Origin: Dugong dugon
Lineage: Eukaryota > Chordata > Mammalia > Sirenia > Dugongidae
Assembly (NCBI GenBank): GCA_030035585.1
Contig: CM057482.1
Location: 49,705,501 to 49,769,500, forward strand
Length of the DNA stretch: 64,000 bases
Direction of reading: 5' to 3'
Shown: positions 11,467 to 22,339 of the stretch, in pieces
Numbering within the stretch: position 1 is the stretch's first letter
Layout: every line of letters begins with the position of its first letter
Program-made: the position numbers and the translations under genes
The notes under the pieces: generated by a model
Databases searched by the model: none
Seen by the model: only the letters and a program-made list of their open reading frames with translations
Told to the model about the DNA's origin: nothing

Positions 11467-13381
11467 TTATAATAGTGGTTTTATACAGTATTTGTCCTTC
11501 TGTGTCTGACTAAATTCACTCAGCATAATAAGTTCTAGCTTCCACCAAGTGATACTATATTTCATAGCTTCATCTTTGTTCTTTATAGTTGCGTAATATT
11601 CCATTGTGTGGATATACCATAATTTGTTTATCCATTCATCCATTGATGGGCACTTAAGTTGCTTCCATCTTTTGGCTGTTGTGAACAGTGCTGTGATGAA
11701 CATGGGTGTGCATATATCTATTTGTGTGACGGCTCTTGTTTCTCTAGGCTATATTCCAAGGAGTGGGATAGCTGGATTGTATGGTACTTCTATTTCTAGC
11801 TTTTTAAGGAAGCGCCAAATCGATTTCCAAAGTGGTTGTACTGTTTTACAGTCCCACCAACAGTGTATAAGTGTTCCAGTCTCCCCACAACCTCTCCAGC
11901 ATTTGTTATTTTGTGTTTTATGTATTAATGCTAGCCTTATTGGGGTGAGATGATATTTCATTGTAGTTTTGATCTGCATTTCTCTGATGGCTAATGATTG
12001 TGAGCATTTCTTCATGTGTCTGTTAGCTGCCTGAATATCTTCTTTGGTGAAGTGCCTGTTCATATCCTTTGCCCATTTTTTAATTGGGTTATTTGTCTTT
12101 TTGCTTTTGAGGTTTTGCAGTAACTTGTAGGTTTTAGAGATTAAACGCTGATCGGATTTGTCGTAGCCAAAAATTTTTTCCCAGTCTGTAGGTTGTCTTT
12201 CACAATTTGGGTGAAGTCTTTGGATGAGCATAAGTGTTTGATTTTTAGGAGCTCCGATTTATCTAGTCTCTCTTCTGGTGCTTGTGCATTGTTACTTATG
12301 GTTTGTATTGTGTTTATGCCATGTATTAGGGCTCCTAATGTTGTCCCTATTTTTTCTTCCATGATCTTTATCATTTTTGATTTTATATTTAAGTCTTGAT
12401 CCATTTTGAGTTAGTTTTTGTACATGGTGTGAGATATGGGTCTTGTTTCAGTTTTTTGCATATAGGTATCCAATTATGCCAGCACCATTTGTTGAAGAGA
12501 CTGTCTTTTCCCCAATTAATGGACTTTGGGCCTTTGTCAAATATTAGCTGCTCATAGGTGGATGAGCTTATATCTGAATTCTCAACTCTGTTCCATTGGT
12601 CTATGTATCTGTTATTGTACCAGTACCAGGCTGTCTTGACTACTGTGGCAGTATAGTAGGTCCTGAAATCAGGTAGTGTAAGGCCTCCCACTTTGTTCTT
12701 CTTCTTGAGTAGTGCTTTATTTATTTGGGGCCTCTTCCCTTTCCATATGAAGTAGGTGATTTGTTTCTCCATCTCATTAAAAAACGCTGCTGGAATTTGG
12801 ATCGGGATTGCATTGTATCTGTAGATTGCTTTGGGTAGAATTGACATTTTCACTATGTTGAGTCTACCTATCCATGAGCAAGGTATATTTTTCCACTTAT
12901 GCAGGCCTCTTTTAGTTTCTTGCAGTAGTGTCTTGTAGTTTTCTCTGTAAAAATCTTTTACATCTCTGGTTAGATTTATTCCTAAGTATTTTATCTTTTG
13001 GGGGGCTATTGTAGATGGTATTGATTTGGTGATTTCCTCTTCGAGGCTCTCTTTGTTGGTGTAAAGGAATCCAATTGATTTTTGTATGTTTATCTTGTAA
13101 CCTGAAACTTTGCTGAAATCTTCTATTAGTTCCAGTAGTTTTCTTGTGGATTCCTTGGGGTTTTCTGTGTATAAGATGATATCATCTCCGAATAGAGATA
13201 CTTTGACTTCTTCCCTACCTATTTGGGTTCCCTTTATTTCTTTTTCTAGCCTAACTGCTCTGGCTAGGACCTCGAGCACAATGTTGAGTAATAGTGGTGA
13301 TAAAGGGCATCCTTGTCTGGTTCCTGTTCTCAAGGGGAATGCTTTCAAAGTCTCTCCATTCAGGATGATGTTGGCTATTGG
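11467..13381 (-). pseudogene. L1 ORF2 remnant, RT to C-terminus
   Basis: The frame at 13,348-12,389 (319 codons) contains the '[12 protein letters not shown]' RT motif, the catalytic box and the long thumb/linker segment. The catalytic box reads FGDD instead of the L1-typical FADD (about 13,180-13,192). The protein continues in shifted frames (12,404-12,141, 12,231-11,749, 11,703-11,467), including the C-terminal '[18 protein letters not shown]' Cys/His motif and the '[12 protein letters not shown]' block. At least two frameshifts break it, and the endonuclease half is absent through 5' truncation. Confidence 0.88.
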
Positions 13382-13395
13382 TTAAAAACTGGTTT
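13382..13395 (-). repeat. Right TSD of the 10-13 kb L1
   Basis: Exact copy of 10,073-10,086. L1 sequence ends immediately to its left. Confidence 0.85.
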
Positions 13396-13439
13396 AACAT
13401 ACTTTTTTTGAAGATTTGGGAGTATCATTTTGGTCAATT

Positions 13440-13692
13440 CTCTGTTCTCATCTTCTTAACCTCGTAAACACGTATGACACTGTTCACAGTCAGTTAGTCC
13501 CTTACCTTTCAAACGTCTTTTCACCTGGCTTCCAGGACACCCTACTCCATCTTACTGGCCACTCATTCTTAGTCTCCATTGCTGGTTTTTGCTGACCTCT
13601 TCACTTTGGCATCCCTCAAAGCTTTGTCTTGGATCTCATTTCTTCTCTGTATCTACACCTACTCCTTTGTGGAGCTTATAGAATGTCATGAC
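13440..13692 (+). mobile_element. L2 LINE, left part
   Basis: Resembles the sense strand of L2 just before its 3' end ('gacctcttcactttggc', 'tctgtatctacacctactcc'). It continues at 16,813 after the RTE insertion, so the two parts were one ancient L2. Confidence 0.7.
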
Positions 13693-13701
13693 CTTAAATT
13701 G
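13693..13701. repeat. Left TSD of the RTE insertion
   Basis: CTTAAATTG, repeated at 16,804-16,812. Removing everything between the copies restores a continuous L2. Confidence 0.7.
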
Positions 13702-14164
13702 TTGTTGTTAGGTGCTATCAAGTCAGTTCTGACTCACAGCAACCCTATGTACAACAAAACGAAATGCTGCCTGGTCCTGTGTCATCCTTACAATCATTGC
13801 TGTGTTTGAGCCCATTGTTGCAGCCACTGTGTCAATCCAATCTTATTGAGGGTCTTCCTCTCTTTGGCAGACCCTCTTCTTTACCAAGCATGATGTCCTT
13901 CTCCAGGGACTGATCCCTCCTGAGAACATGTCCGAAGTACATGAGATGAAATTTTGTCATCCTCGCTTCTAAGGAGCATTCTGGTTGTACTTCTTCCAAG
14001 ATAGATTTGTTCGTTGTCCTGACAGTCCATGGTATGTTCAGTATTCTTCGCCAACACCATAATTTAAAGGCATCAAACCATCTTTGGTCTTCCTTATCAG
14101 TGTCCAGCTTTCATATGCATATGAGGTGATCGAAAATACCATGGCTTGGGTGAGGCACGCCTTA

Positions 14165-15897
14165 GTCCTTAAAGTGACATCTTTGCTTTTTAACAATTTA
14201 AAGGTCTTTTGCAGCAGATTTGCCTAATGCAGTACGTTCGTTGATTTCTTGACTGCAACTTCCATGGGCAGTGATTGTGGATCCAAGTAAAATGAAATTC
14301 TTGACAACTTCAATCTTTTCTCCATTTATCATGATGATGCTTACTGGTCCAGTTGGGAGGATTTTTGTTTTCTTGATGTACTGAAGTCTGTAGTCTTTGA
14401 TCTTCATCAGTAAGTGCTTCAAGTCCTCTTCACTTTCAGCAAGCAAAATTGTGTCATCTCATAATGCAGGTTGTTAATGAGTCTGCCTCCAGTCTTGATG
14501 CTGCATTCTTCTTCTTTTTTTTTTGTCTTTAGTAAAGCAAAAAGAAAGTTTCATTTGGTATATATTAAAAAAGGCAAAAGTGGGAAACGGACAAGCATGC
14601 TGCCAGAGCCATGTCTGCCCAAGTCCAAGGAAGTATCACAGTACAGACAAAAGTGAGAAAATGGACAAGCATGCTGCTAGAGCCATGTCTACCCGAGTCC
14701 AAAGAATATTACAGAATAGGCAAGAATGGGAAAACGGACAAGCATGCAGCCATAGCCATGTCTGCACAATTCCAAAGTGCATTCTTCTTCATACAGTTCA
14801 GCTTCTCAGATTATTTGCTCAGCATACAGACTGAGTAAGTATGGTGAAAGGATACAGCCCTGCCTCACACCTTTCCTGATTTTAAATCACACAGTATCCC
14901 CTTGTTTGGTTCAAACAACTGCCTCTTGATCTATATACAGGTTCCTCGTGAGCACAATTAAGTGTTTTGGAATTCCCATTCTTCTCAATGTAATCTATAG
15001 CTTGTTATGATCCACACAGTCAAATGCCTTTCCATTGTCAATAAAACACAGGTAAACATCTTTCTGGTATTCTCTATTTTCAGCCACGATCCATCTAACA
15101 TCAGCAATAATGTCCCTCATTCCATGTCCTCTTCAGAATCTGGCTTGAATTTCTGGCAGTTAGCTGTGGATATACTGCTACAACCGCTTTTGAAAAATCT
15201 TCAGCAAAATTTTACTTGAGTGTAATATTAATAATATTGTTATGTAATTTCTGCAGTCTGTTGGATCTCCCTTCTTTTGAATGGGCACAAATATAGATCT
15301 CTTTCAGTCGATTAGCCAGGTAGTTGTCTTCCAGATTTCTTGGCTTGAACGAGTGGGCACTTTCAGCGCTGTATCTGTTTGTTGAAACCTCTCAATTGGT
15401 ATTCTGTCGATTCTTGGAGCCTTGTTTTTTGCCAGTGTCTTCAATGCAGCTTGGACTTCTTCCTTCAATACCATCAGTTCTTGATCACATGCTACCTCCT
15501 GAAATGGTTGAATGTCAACCAATTCTTTTTGGTACAGTGACTCTGTATTCCTTCCATCTTCTTTTGGTGTTTCTGTGTTGTTCAGTATTTTGCCTATAGA
15601 ATCTTTCAATATTGCGACTCAGGGCTTGAATTTTTTCTTCTGTTCTTTCAGCTTGAGAAACGTATTCTTTCCTTTTGGTTTTCTAACTCCAGGTCTTTGC
15701 ACATTTCAGGATAATGCTTTGTCTTCTTGAGCCTCCCTTTGAAATCTTCTGTTCAGCTCTTTTACTTAATCATTTCTTCCATTTGCTTTAGCTACTCTAT
15801 GTTCAAGAACAAGTTTCAGAGTCTTTTCTGACATCCATTTTGGCCTTTTCTTTTCTTTCCTATCTTTTTAATGACCTTTTGCTCTCTTCATGTATGA
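14165..15897 (-). pseudogene. RTE reverse transcriptase, broken
   Basis: The minus strand encodes RTE/BovB-like RT. The frame at 14,446-14,198 begins just after the catalytic Asp pair and shows 'LAESEEDLKHLLMKIKDY' followed by a 'LLGSTITAHGSCSQEI' block. The Asp-Asp codons survive at 14,453-14,458, but the codon before them is TGA (14,459-14,461). The frame at 15,609-15,304 covers the region between linker and RT. Several other stops and a 263-bp insertion make it inactive. Confidence 0.8.
14502..14790 (-). mobile_element. Polyadenylated retroposon of three ~73-bp repeats
   Basis: A 263-bp insert (14,515-14,777) is flanked by a perfect 13-bp duplication TGCATTCTTCTTC (14,502-14,514 and 14,778-14,790). 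Its left end is T10, i.e. a poly(A) tail on the minus strand. It contains tandem units marked by 'ggacaagcatgc' at about 14,589, 14,663 and 14,736 (spacing 73-74 bp), the third partial. It matches no repeat I know. Removing it restores the RTE sequence. Probably a cDNA of a repeat-containing RNA inserted by LINE machinery. Confidence 0.75.
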
Positions 15898-15939
15898 TTA
15901 TTAACATTCGTTAATATCTGGGAATATGGAATATACAAA

Positions 15940-16803
15940 GTATGAATCTAGGAAAATTGGAAGTCGTCAAAAATGAAGTGGAATACATAAAGATTGATGA
16001 TATCCTAGGCATTAGTGAGCTGAAATGGACTGGTATTGGCCATTTTGAATCAGATAGTCATATTCAAGAGGAAATTGAAGAGGAAAGATGTCCCGTTCAT
16101 TGTCAAAAAGAACATTTCAGAATCTATCCAGAAGGACAGTGCTGTCAGTGATAAGATAAAATCCATATGCGTACAAGGAAGACCAGTTAATGTGACCAGT
16201 TAATATTCAAATTTACACACCAACCACTGAGGCCAAAGATGAAGAAACTGAAGAATTTTTACCAACTTCTGCAGTCTGAAATTGATCAAACATGCAGCAA
16301 GATGCATTGCTAATTACTGGCGATTGGAATGCAAAAGTTGGAAATGAAGAAGAAGGATTGGTTGTTGGAAAATATGGCCTTGGTGATATAAACAACGCAA
16401 GAGATCGCACGATAGAATTTTGCAAGACCAATGACTTATTCATTGGAAATACCTTTTTTCAACAACATAAATGGCAACTATATACATGGACCACGCTAGA
16501 TGGAATACAGAGGAATCAAATTGAGTACATTTGTGGAAAGAGACGATGGAAAAGCTCAATATTATCAGTCAGCAAAAAGGCCAGGGGCCAACTGCAGAAC
16601 AGACCATCAATTGCTCATATGCAAGTTGAAGCTGAAGCTGAAGAAAATTAAAACAAGTCCATGAGAACCAAAGTATGACCTTGAGTATGTCCCACCTGAA
16701 TTTAGAGACCATCTCAAGAATAAATTTGATGCACTGAACACTAATGACCAAAGACCAGACAAGTTGTGGGATGACATCAAGGACGTAACGACCTTAATAG
16801 CAT
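15940..16803 (+). pseudogene. RTE endonuclease domain, inverted and broken
   Basis: Frames at 15,942-16,151 and 16,292-16,651 show the APE-type endonuclease pattern: 'ISELKWTGIGHF' with the catalytic Glu, 'LLITGDWNAKVG' with Asp and Asn, and 'NQIEYICG', where RTE proteins normally have Asp, so the position reads Glu. The end 'DLEYVPPEFRDHLKNKFDAL' is RTE-like. Stops between the frames show decay. In orientation it opposes its own RT half. Confidence 0.8.
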
Positions 16804-16812
16804 CTTAAATTG
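16804..16812. repeat. Right TSD of the RTE insertion
   Basis: CTTAAATTG, matching 13,693-13,701. Confidence 0.7.
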
Positions 16813-17820
16813 ATGAGTATAAATGTATGTAACCTGGACCTCTTCCTTAAAGTCATACATCCAACTGCCTACTCGGTATTTCTACTGGAATGTTTAGCAC
16901 CTCACACTTAAGTCCACAACTGAGCTCCTGATGTCAGCCTCCAATACTTGCTTTTTCCAGAGTCTTTCCCATCTTATTTAATGGCAATTCCTTCCTACCA
17001 GTTGCTTAGATAAAAAATCTTGGCATTAACCTTGACTCCTCTCTTTCTCCATTCCCCGCATCCAGTCTGCTGTACCTTCAGAATATATCTGGAACCCACA
17101 GGCAGGATCTCCATTAATGCTACCTGGTCCAGGCCAGCATGACCTTGCCCCTAGATTACTGTAGGAACCTCCTAACCGGTGTCCCTACTTCCACCCTTGC
17201 TCTCTCTCAATTCGTTCTCGGCACAGCAGTGGAGTGATGCTATGAAAACAGTCAACCAGTGTCACCCTCAGTTCAGACCCCTCCAGTGGCTTTGCATCTC
17301 ACTCCAAGGAAAAGAAGCCATAGTCTTTTCAGTGTCCTACATGGGCTGGCATGGACTGCCATACCCCCACCCCAGCTCCCTTACATTCTTGATCTCCTTC
17401 TCTTCAGCTGTCAGTCTGTTCCCGCCATGCTTACCTCCCTGCTGTCCCTCAGACACACCAAGTCCTCCCCTACCTCAGAGTCCTTGCAGTTGCTGGACTT
17501 GTCTCTGGAAGTTTCTTCCCCAGAAGTGCATGTGGTTCGCTCCATATGCTCTTCTAGTCTGTAAAACCTTCCTTAATCTAAAAATTGGGCTCACCCCTGC
17601 CTCCCTGACAGACACCCTATCTTTCTTTTTTCATTTTATTTTTCTTCCTAGCATGTCTTACTGTCTAACATTTTACATATTTTTCTTATTTATTTTCTTT
17701 GTTGTCTGTCTTCTTCCACTACAATGGAAGCTGTGTGGGGAAACATTTTTTGTCTGCTTTGTTTAGTGCTGGGTCCCCAGTGTTTAGAACATAATGGGTG
17801 GTCAATAATTGGATTTGGTC
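16813..17820 (+). mobile_element. L2 LINE, 3' portion
   Basis: Continuation of the L2 at 13,440, running to the 3' end: 'acatccaactgcctact', 'ttgactcctctctttctcc', 'tcctaaccggtgtccc' and the terminal 'tccccagtgtttagaacat' then 'gtcaataattgga'. The 195-codon frame at 17,179-17,766 lies inside L2 sequence and is not a host gene. Confidence 0.85.
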
Positions 17821-17959
17821 TAGAAAACAACTTTTGTCATTTTGGGAATGGTTGCCTAACTTCTGTGACTTCACAATGATATAAAAACCAAAGAGAAAAG
17901 CATCAACAAATAGCAGATCAAAATAAAAATGAAGAATAATTCATTAAAAATGAGCAGAT

Positions 17960-18130
17960 GCTTATTGAATGCTTTGTATCAGGTACTTTCATACATTAGT
18001 TCATTTGATCCTCACAGCATCAGCTTATAAAAAGCATGGTTGTCCTCATTTTTATTGGTAAGGCAACTGAGGCTCAGAGAAGGTAGGCAATTTGTCTGAA
18101 CTTAGACAGCATGTGCCTGGCAAAGCCATT
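17960..18130 (+). mobile_element. MIR SINE
   Basis: MIR core signature: 'agttcatttgatcctcaca' followed by 'ggcaactgaggctcagagaa'. Ancient mammalian SINE. Confidence 0.85.
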
Positions 18131-18627
18131 GTGTACTTTTGCTCGTCTGGGACCACAGATGATTCTACAGTTCAGAAGTGAAATTTTCTTCTCATACGTG
18201 AAGAAGAATGTCGTAATTTAAGAAAGGTTATTATTCTTGTTGCTGTGGGCAGCAGGTGTTAAGAGAACAGTAAAATGGTTCTTCCTAATTTCTTCATCAG
18301 AAATTTGCACTTCTGGTCATACATTAGTATTACCTTTATACTTAGATCTGGAACGTATTGTTTGCTCAAATTTTCATCCCTCTCTCAAAATAAAGTAACC
18401 TAACTTGGACCGCCCATTTGAAGTTTTCTAAGAGATGAGAAAGCCTCTCTCTATCCTATCACTCTGAAAATGTCCCTATTCTTTAATTACAGGCCCCAGT
18501 TATGGTGACAAACCCAACTTTATTATGTACAGTGCGTACAAGACAGTAGAAGACAGAGACCACAAATTTAATTTGATTCTTAATCTAAATTATGTTCAAG
18601 AAATACACTCTGATCATTAAGATCGTG
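18131..18627. other. No recognisable feature
   Basis: Apparently unique sequence; no gene or repeat was recognised. Confidence 0.5.
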
Positions 18628-19110
18628 TGTCAATTTGGCTGGGCTGTGATTTTCAGTGGTTTGGCAGTTACAATGTAGTTTGGCAGTCGTATGATGATGT
18701 GATCACTTCCCTGATGAGATTTGATATAATATGATCATCTCCATGATGGGATCTGCTGTGAGTAGTCAGTCAGTTGAAAAGGAGTTTCTTTGGGAGTGTG
18801 GCCTGCATTCAGTATAGGTAGACTGTCTGGCAAAGCTCACAGGCTTTTGCTTGCTCTGAATTCTGTAGCTGGCTCCTGTTTGTCTGACCCCTAGTTCTTG
18901 GGATTTGAGCTAGCAGCTTATCTGCCATCTTGCCTGCCAGTCTTGGGATTTGTTGGATTTCAAGCAAGAGCTCTGCTGTCTGACCTGCCGATCTTGGGTT
19001 TGCCAGACCCTGTGGCTACATGAATCAGGAGAAGCCTCCAGCCTGACCTACAGACTTGGAACGTTCCAGCCTCTACAGCTGCGTGAACCATTTCCTTGTT
19101 ATAAATCTCT
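18628..19110 (+). mobile_element. LTR, same family as at 30,965
   Basis: Shares many blocks with 30,965-31,500: 'gtgtcaatttggctg', 'gatgggatctgctgtgag', 'caggagaagcctccagcctg' and the AT-rich 'ataaatctctctctctctg' region. The LTR 3' end is missing; old L1 begins about 20 bp later. Confidence 0.7.
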
Positions 19111-19130
19111 CTCTCTCTGTATTAAAAAAA

Positions 19131-20848
19131 AAGAATCAAAATCCCAACAGCCTTTATTATAAAAATAGAAAAGCCAATCCTCAACTTTATATGGAATGGG
19201 AAGAGGCCCCAAATAGCTAAAATAATTAGAACAGAAGAACAAAGTAGGAGGACTCACACTGCTTGATTTTAAAACACATTATACAGCCAAAGTGATCAAA
19301 ATAGCCTAGTACTGGAATAGCAATAGACACACAGACCAATGGAGTAGAATTGAGAGCCCAGAAATAAACCCACACATCTGTGTTCAACAGATTTTTGACA
19401 AGGGTGCTAAGTCCATTCGAAGGAGAAGGCAGAGTCTTCAATAAATGATACTGGAGAAGTAGATTTCCATATGCAGAAAAACGAAACAGGATCCATGCCT
19501 CACACCATACACAAAAACAAATTCAAAATGGATTAAAGTCCTAAATGTGCAAACTAAAACCATAATATTCTTAGGCCCAGCTTTTTTTTTTTTTTAATTG
19601 TGCTTTACATGAAAGGTTACAGCTCAAGTTAATTTCTCATACAAAAATTTATGCACATATTGTTATATGGTATTAGTTGCAATCCTCATAATGTGACAAC
19701 ACACTCCCCCTTTCTACCCGGGTTTCTTGTGTCCATTCAACCAGTTTCTGTCCCCTCCTGCCTTCTCATCCTGTCTTGGCCCAGCCTTTAACAATGGATT
19801 GTCTAATATAATAATAAAAGCACAAATAGCAAGAGACAAAATAAAAAATGGGACCTCATAATAATTAATAATTTTGTTTATCAAAAGACTACCAAAAAAA
19901 AAAAAAAATGAAAGGACAAGCTACTGACTAGGAGAATATCTTTAGAATCAGTATATCCAAAATATACATAAAACTTTGACAGCTTAACAACAATAAGGCA
20001 AATAACCTAATCATAAAATGGACAAAGAACTTAAATATACATTTCACCAAAGAGGACATTCACGTGTCCACAAAACACATGAAAAGATACTCAGCGTCAT
20101 TAGCCATCAGAGAGAAGCAAATCAAAATCACAACGAGATACCATTTCACTCCCACTAGGATGACTAAGATTTAAAAAAAACACAGAAAATAACATGTTGA
20201 TGAGGATGTGAGGAAATTGGAACACTTATCCAATGCTGGTGGAAATGCAAAATGGTACAGCCATTGTGGAAAACTGTGTGGTGGTTCCTCAAAACACTAA
20301 AAATAGAACTACCATATGACCCAGCAATTCCACTCTTAGGTATATCCCCAAAAGACTTGAAAGCAGAGACTCAGACAGAGACATTTATACCGATGTTCAC
20401 TGCAGCACTATTCACAATAGCCAAAAGGTGGAAACAACCTAAATGACCATCAGCAAATGACTGGATAAACAAAACGTGGCACGTACATACATTGGAATAC
20501 TACTCAGCCAGTAGGAGAAATGAAGTGTTGATACATGCTACAATATGGATGGAACTGGAAGACATTATGCTGAGTGAAATAAGTCAATCACAAAAGGGCA
20601 AATGTTGTATAACCTCACTTATATAAAAAGACAAGAAAAGGCAGATTGTTAGAGAACAAAATTTATTAGTGGTTACTGGGGCAGAGGAGGGGAAAAGGAG
20701 TGGTTAACAGTGAAGGAAATAGCTCATTGATTAAGGGTAGGGTTGTACAGCCAATTATTATAATTGCTGTCAGTAAGTTGCACACCCGTAAAAAGTTGAA
20801 TTGGCAAAAGTTGCGTAATAGATATATTTACAACAATGAAAAAAAAAA
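19131..20848 (+). mobile_element. Old L1, plus strand, 3' end
   Basis: Sense L1 ORF2 C-terminal sequence ('atagaaaagccaatcctc', 'ccaatgctggtggaaatgc', 'atcccaaaagac'-type blocks) with 3' UTR and a terminal A tract at about 20,839-20,851. A minus-strand L1 3' end interrupts it at 19,582. The 64-codon frame at 20,252-20,446 is an ORF2 remnant. Confidence 0.85.
19582..19777 (-). mobile_element. 196-bp L1 3' end inserted in an older L1
   Basis: Starts with a T run (poly(A) on the minus strand) followed by 'aattgtgctttacatgaaag', homologous to the 3' termini at 10,472 and 52,821. Flanked by GGCCCAGC at 19,574-19,581 and 19,778-19,785. A strongly truncated copy of the elephant-type L1. Confidence 0.8.
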
Positions 20849-20869
20849 AAAGAGTACCTGCTGAGGCTG

Positions 20870-21655
20870 CTTATGTATAACCCAAAACCTCATGGGATCT
20901 GGTTCCTTGGTTTGCAGGTTTAGGGTCATGATTTCATGGGATTCCCCAAGTAGTTGGCCTAATAACATGCTTAGTACTTCTGTTCTACGTCCTAGTTCGT
21001 TGTATAGCGCCTGGGGTCTTAAAAGCTTTCAAGCAGCCATCCAAGGCATAACAGTTGGTTTCTCTTCACCTGGAGCAACAGAGGAAGAAGGAGAGTCAGA
21101 AATAGGAGGAGGATATGGAAGGTGCGGCTAATTGCCTCCAGAAATAACTACCTCCTTTGCCATAATACCAAAAGAAGTGGATGGTGCTGGGCTACCATTA
21201 CCGAACATTTTGATCAAAGATTCTAAAAAAGAATCTTGATCAAAAGGGGGAAAACGGAACAGAATTTCAAATCGTAATGAACTCCAGACTTCCTGGAGCT
21301 ACAAAGGTTGAACTGAACCCCTGAAACTATCACCCAGAGATAATCTTTAAACCTTAAGCCAAAAATATCCCCTCAAGTCTTCTTAAAACCAAACAATAGT
21401 TTAGCTTAACTAGTAAAAAATGTCTGCTTGAGCATTATGCTCTTTTAAGAACTAGCTATGTGGGATTGATTGACAACAGCAACTGGAAGGATTAGATATG
21501 TTAATAAGGGAGGAACAACTTAAAAGGAGGGTGAGAATGGTTACACAACTTGAAGAATGTAAGTAATGTCACTTAATTGTATGTGTAGAAACTGTTGAAT
21601 TGGTGTTATGTTTTTCTGTGTATGTTCTGAACAATAACAACAAAATACAATTAAA
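20870..21655 (+). mobile_element. L1-type 3' UTR, plus strand
   Basis: Contains 'ctggggtcttaaaagc' (21,011-21,026), also found in antisense in the 3' UTRs at 11,125-11,140 and 53,978-53,992, and ends in an A-rich tract at about 21,650. No ORF2 precedes it directly; the neighbouring L1 on the left belongs to an older family. The block is therefore a 3' UTR-only insertion or an unusual junction. Confidence 0.6.
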
Positions 21656-21659
21656 AAAA

Positions 21660-22339
21660 GAAAACGAAGGGCAGCAGTTTTGACCCTTTTAAAAATCTTG
21701 AGAATTTACGAATTCTGCTACTTCTGGCTGGCAAGTTTAGAGACAAGTCAGGACTTTATTGGCAATACACGATAAAACATTACTAAGTCAGACTAATTGA
21801 GGACAGAGAAAGCTAGAATTAGTCAAAAACTGAAATTACAGAGTACAAAGAAATACAGCCTTTTTATATTTTGCTTATACTGTAACTCCAATTAAATGGT
21901 AACCAAGTGTTGCAAAGTATAGGTCCTGAAGGGTGGACCTCCTTTTAATGAGTAGTTATGAATCAGTTTTAATCAGCAGGTTGTGTGTACACATATGAGC
22001 AAGTATAAATTATTTCCAGTAGGTGGAATATTTTTGCTGAAATATTTCCCCCTGCATTTCTGTCTGGTAAGCTTTTTGTCATGGACTAGCCAGACTAAAC
22101 TCCAGCCTGGCCTAGTTTACATGGGAATGCTGGAACTCAGCACCCCAAGGTCTCCTTTGTTAAGGTCCAGCTTTCCAGGCTGGGTGGAGAGTGTCAGGCT
22201 GGCTTCCATGCCTGTCCACCTTAGCTGCAGTCAAATTCTACCTGCTTATGACGTCTTCTTGCTGATAGTGGGAAAGGCCAGTTTCCTGTTTTTAGAAAGG
22301 CAGCCCTCAAACTGGTGTCCTTTGGAATTTACTTCAAGG
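21660..22339. other. No recognisable feature
   Basis: No repeat or gene recognised. The 135-codon frame at 21,983-22,390 has no domain I know and runs into L2 sequence, so I do not call it. Confidence 0.5.

Larger units (their letters stand above)
10087..13381 (-). mobile_element. 5'-truncated L1 with two transduced 3' segments
   Basis: The element lies between perfect 14-bp TSDs. Read on the minus strand it holds an ORF2 part starting in the RT palm (13,381), a 3' UTR (11,466-10,472), an A-rich tail (10,471-10,450), a 46-bp foreign segment with AATAAA and A11, then an about 290-bp MLT1-like segment with its own AATAAA and a final poly(A) at 10,099-10,091. The whole unit therefore seems to have entered in one retrotransposition event. 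It is younger than the 4-7 kb L1 but its ORF2 is broken. Confidence 0.82.
13702..16803 (-). mobile_element. Near-complete RTE (BovB-like) LINE with inverted 5' half
   Basis: From left to right: 3' end and RT domain complement (13,702 to about 15,897), then the endonuclease domain in plus orientation (about 15,898-16,803). The two halves join where the linker would be continuous, so the 5' half is inverted but little is lost. Flanked by 9-bp TSDs inside an L2. Without the 263-bp insert and its TSD copy the element is about 2.8 kb, close to the roughly 3.2 kb usual for BovB/RTE. The (aac)n-type tail is at the left edge ('ttgttgttgtt'). Confidence 0.85.

Noticed and set aside
14471-14838. Overlapping frames in the 73-bp repeat retroposon as a repeat protein
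   Set aside because: Frames use different registers in successive units and include RTE flank; there is no evidence for translation.
17179-17766. 195-codon plus-strand frame
   Set aside because: Lies wholly inside L2 3' sequence and has no coherent domain.
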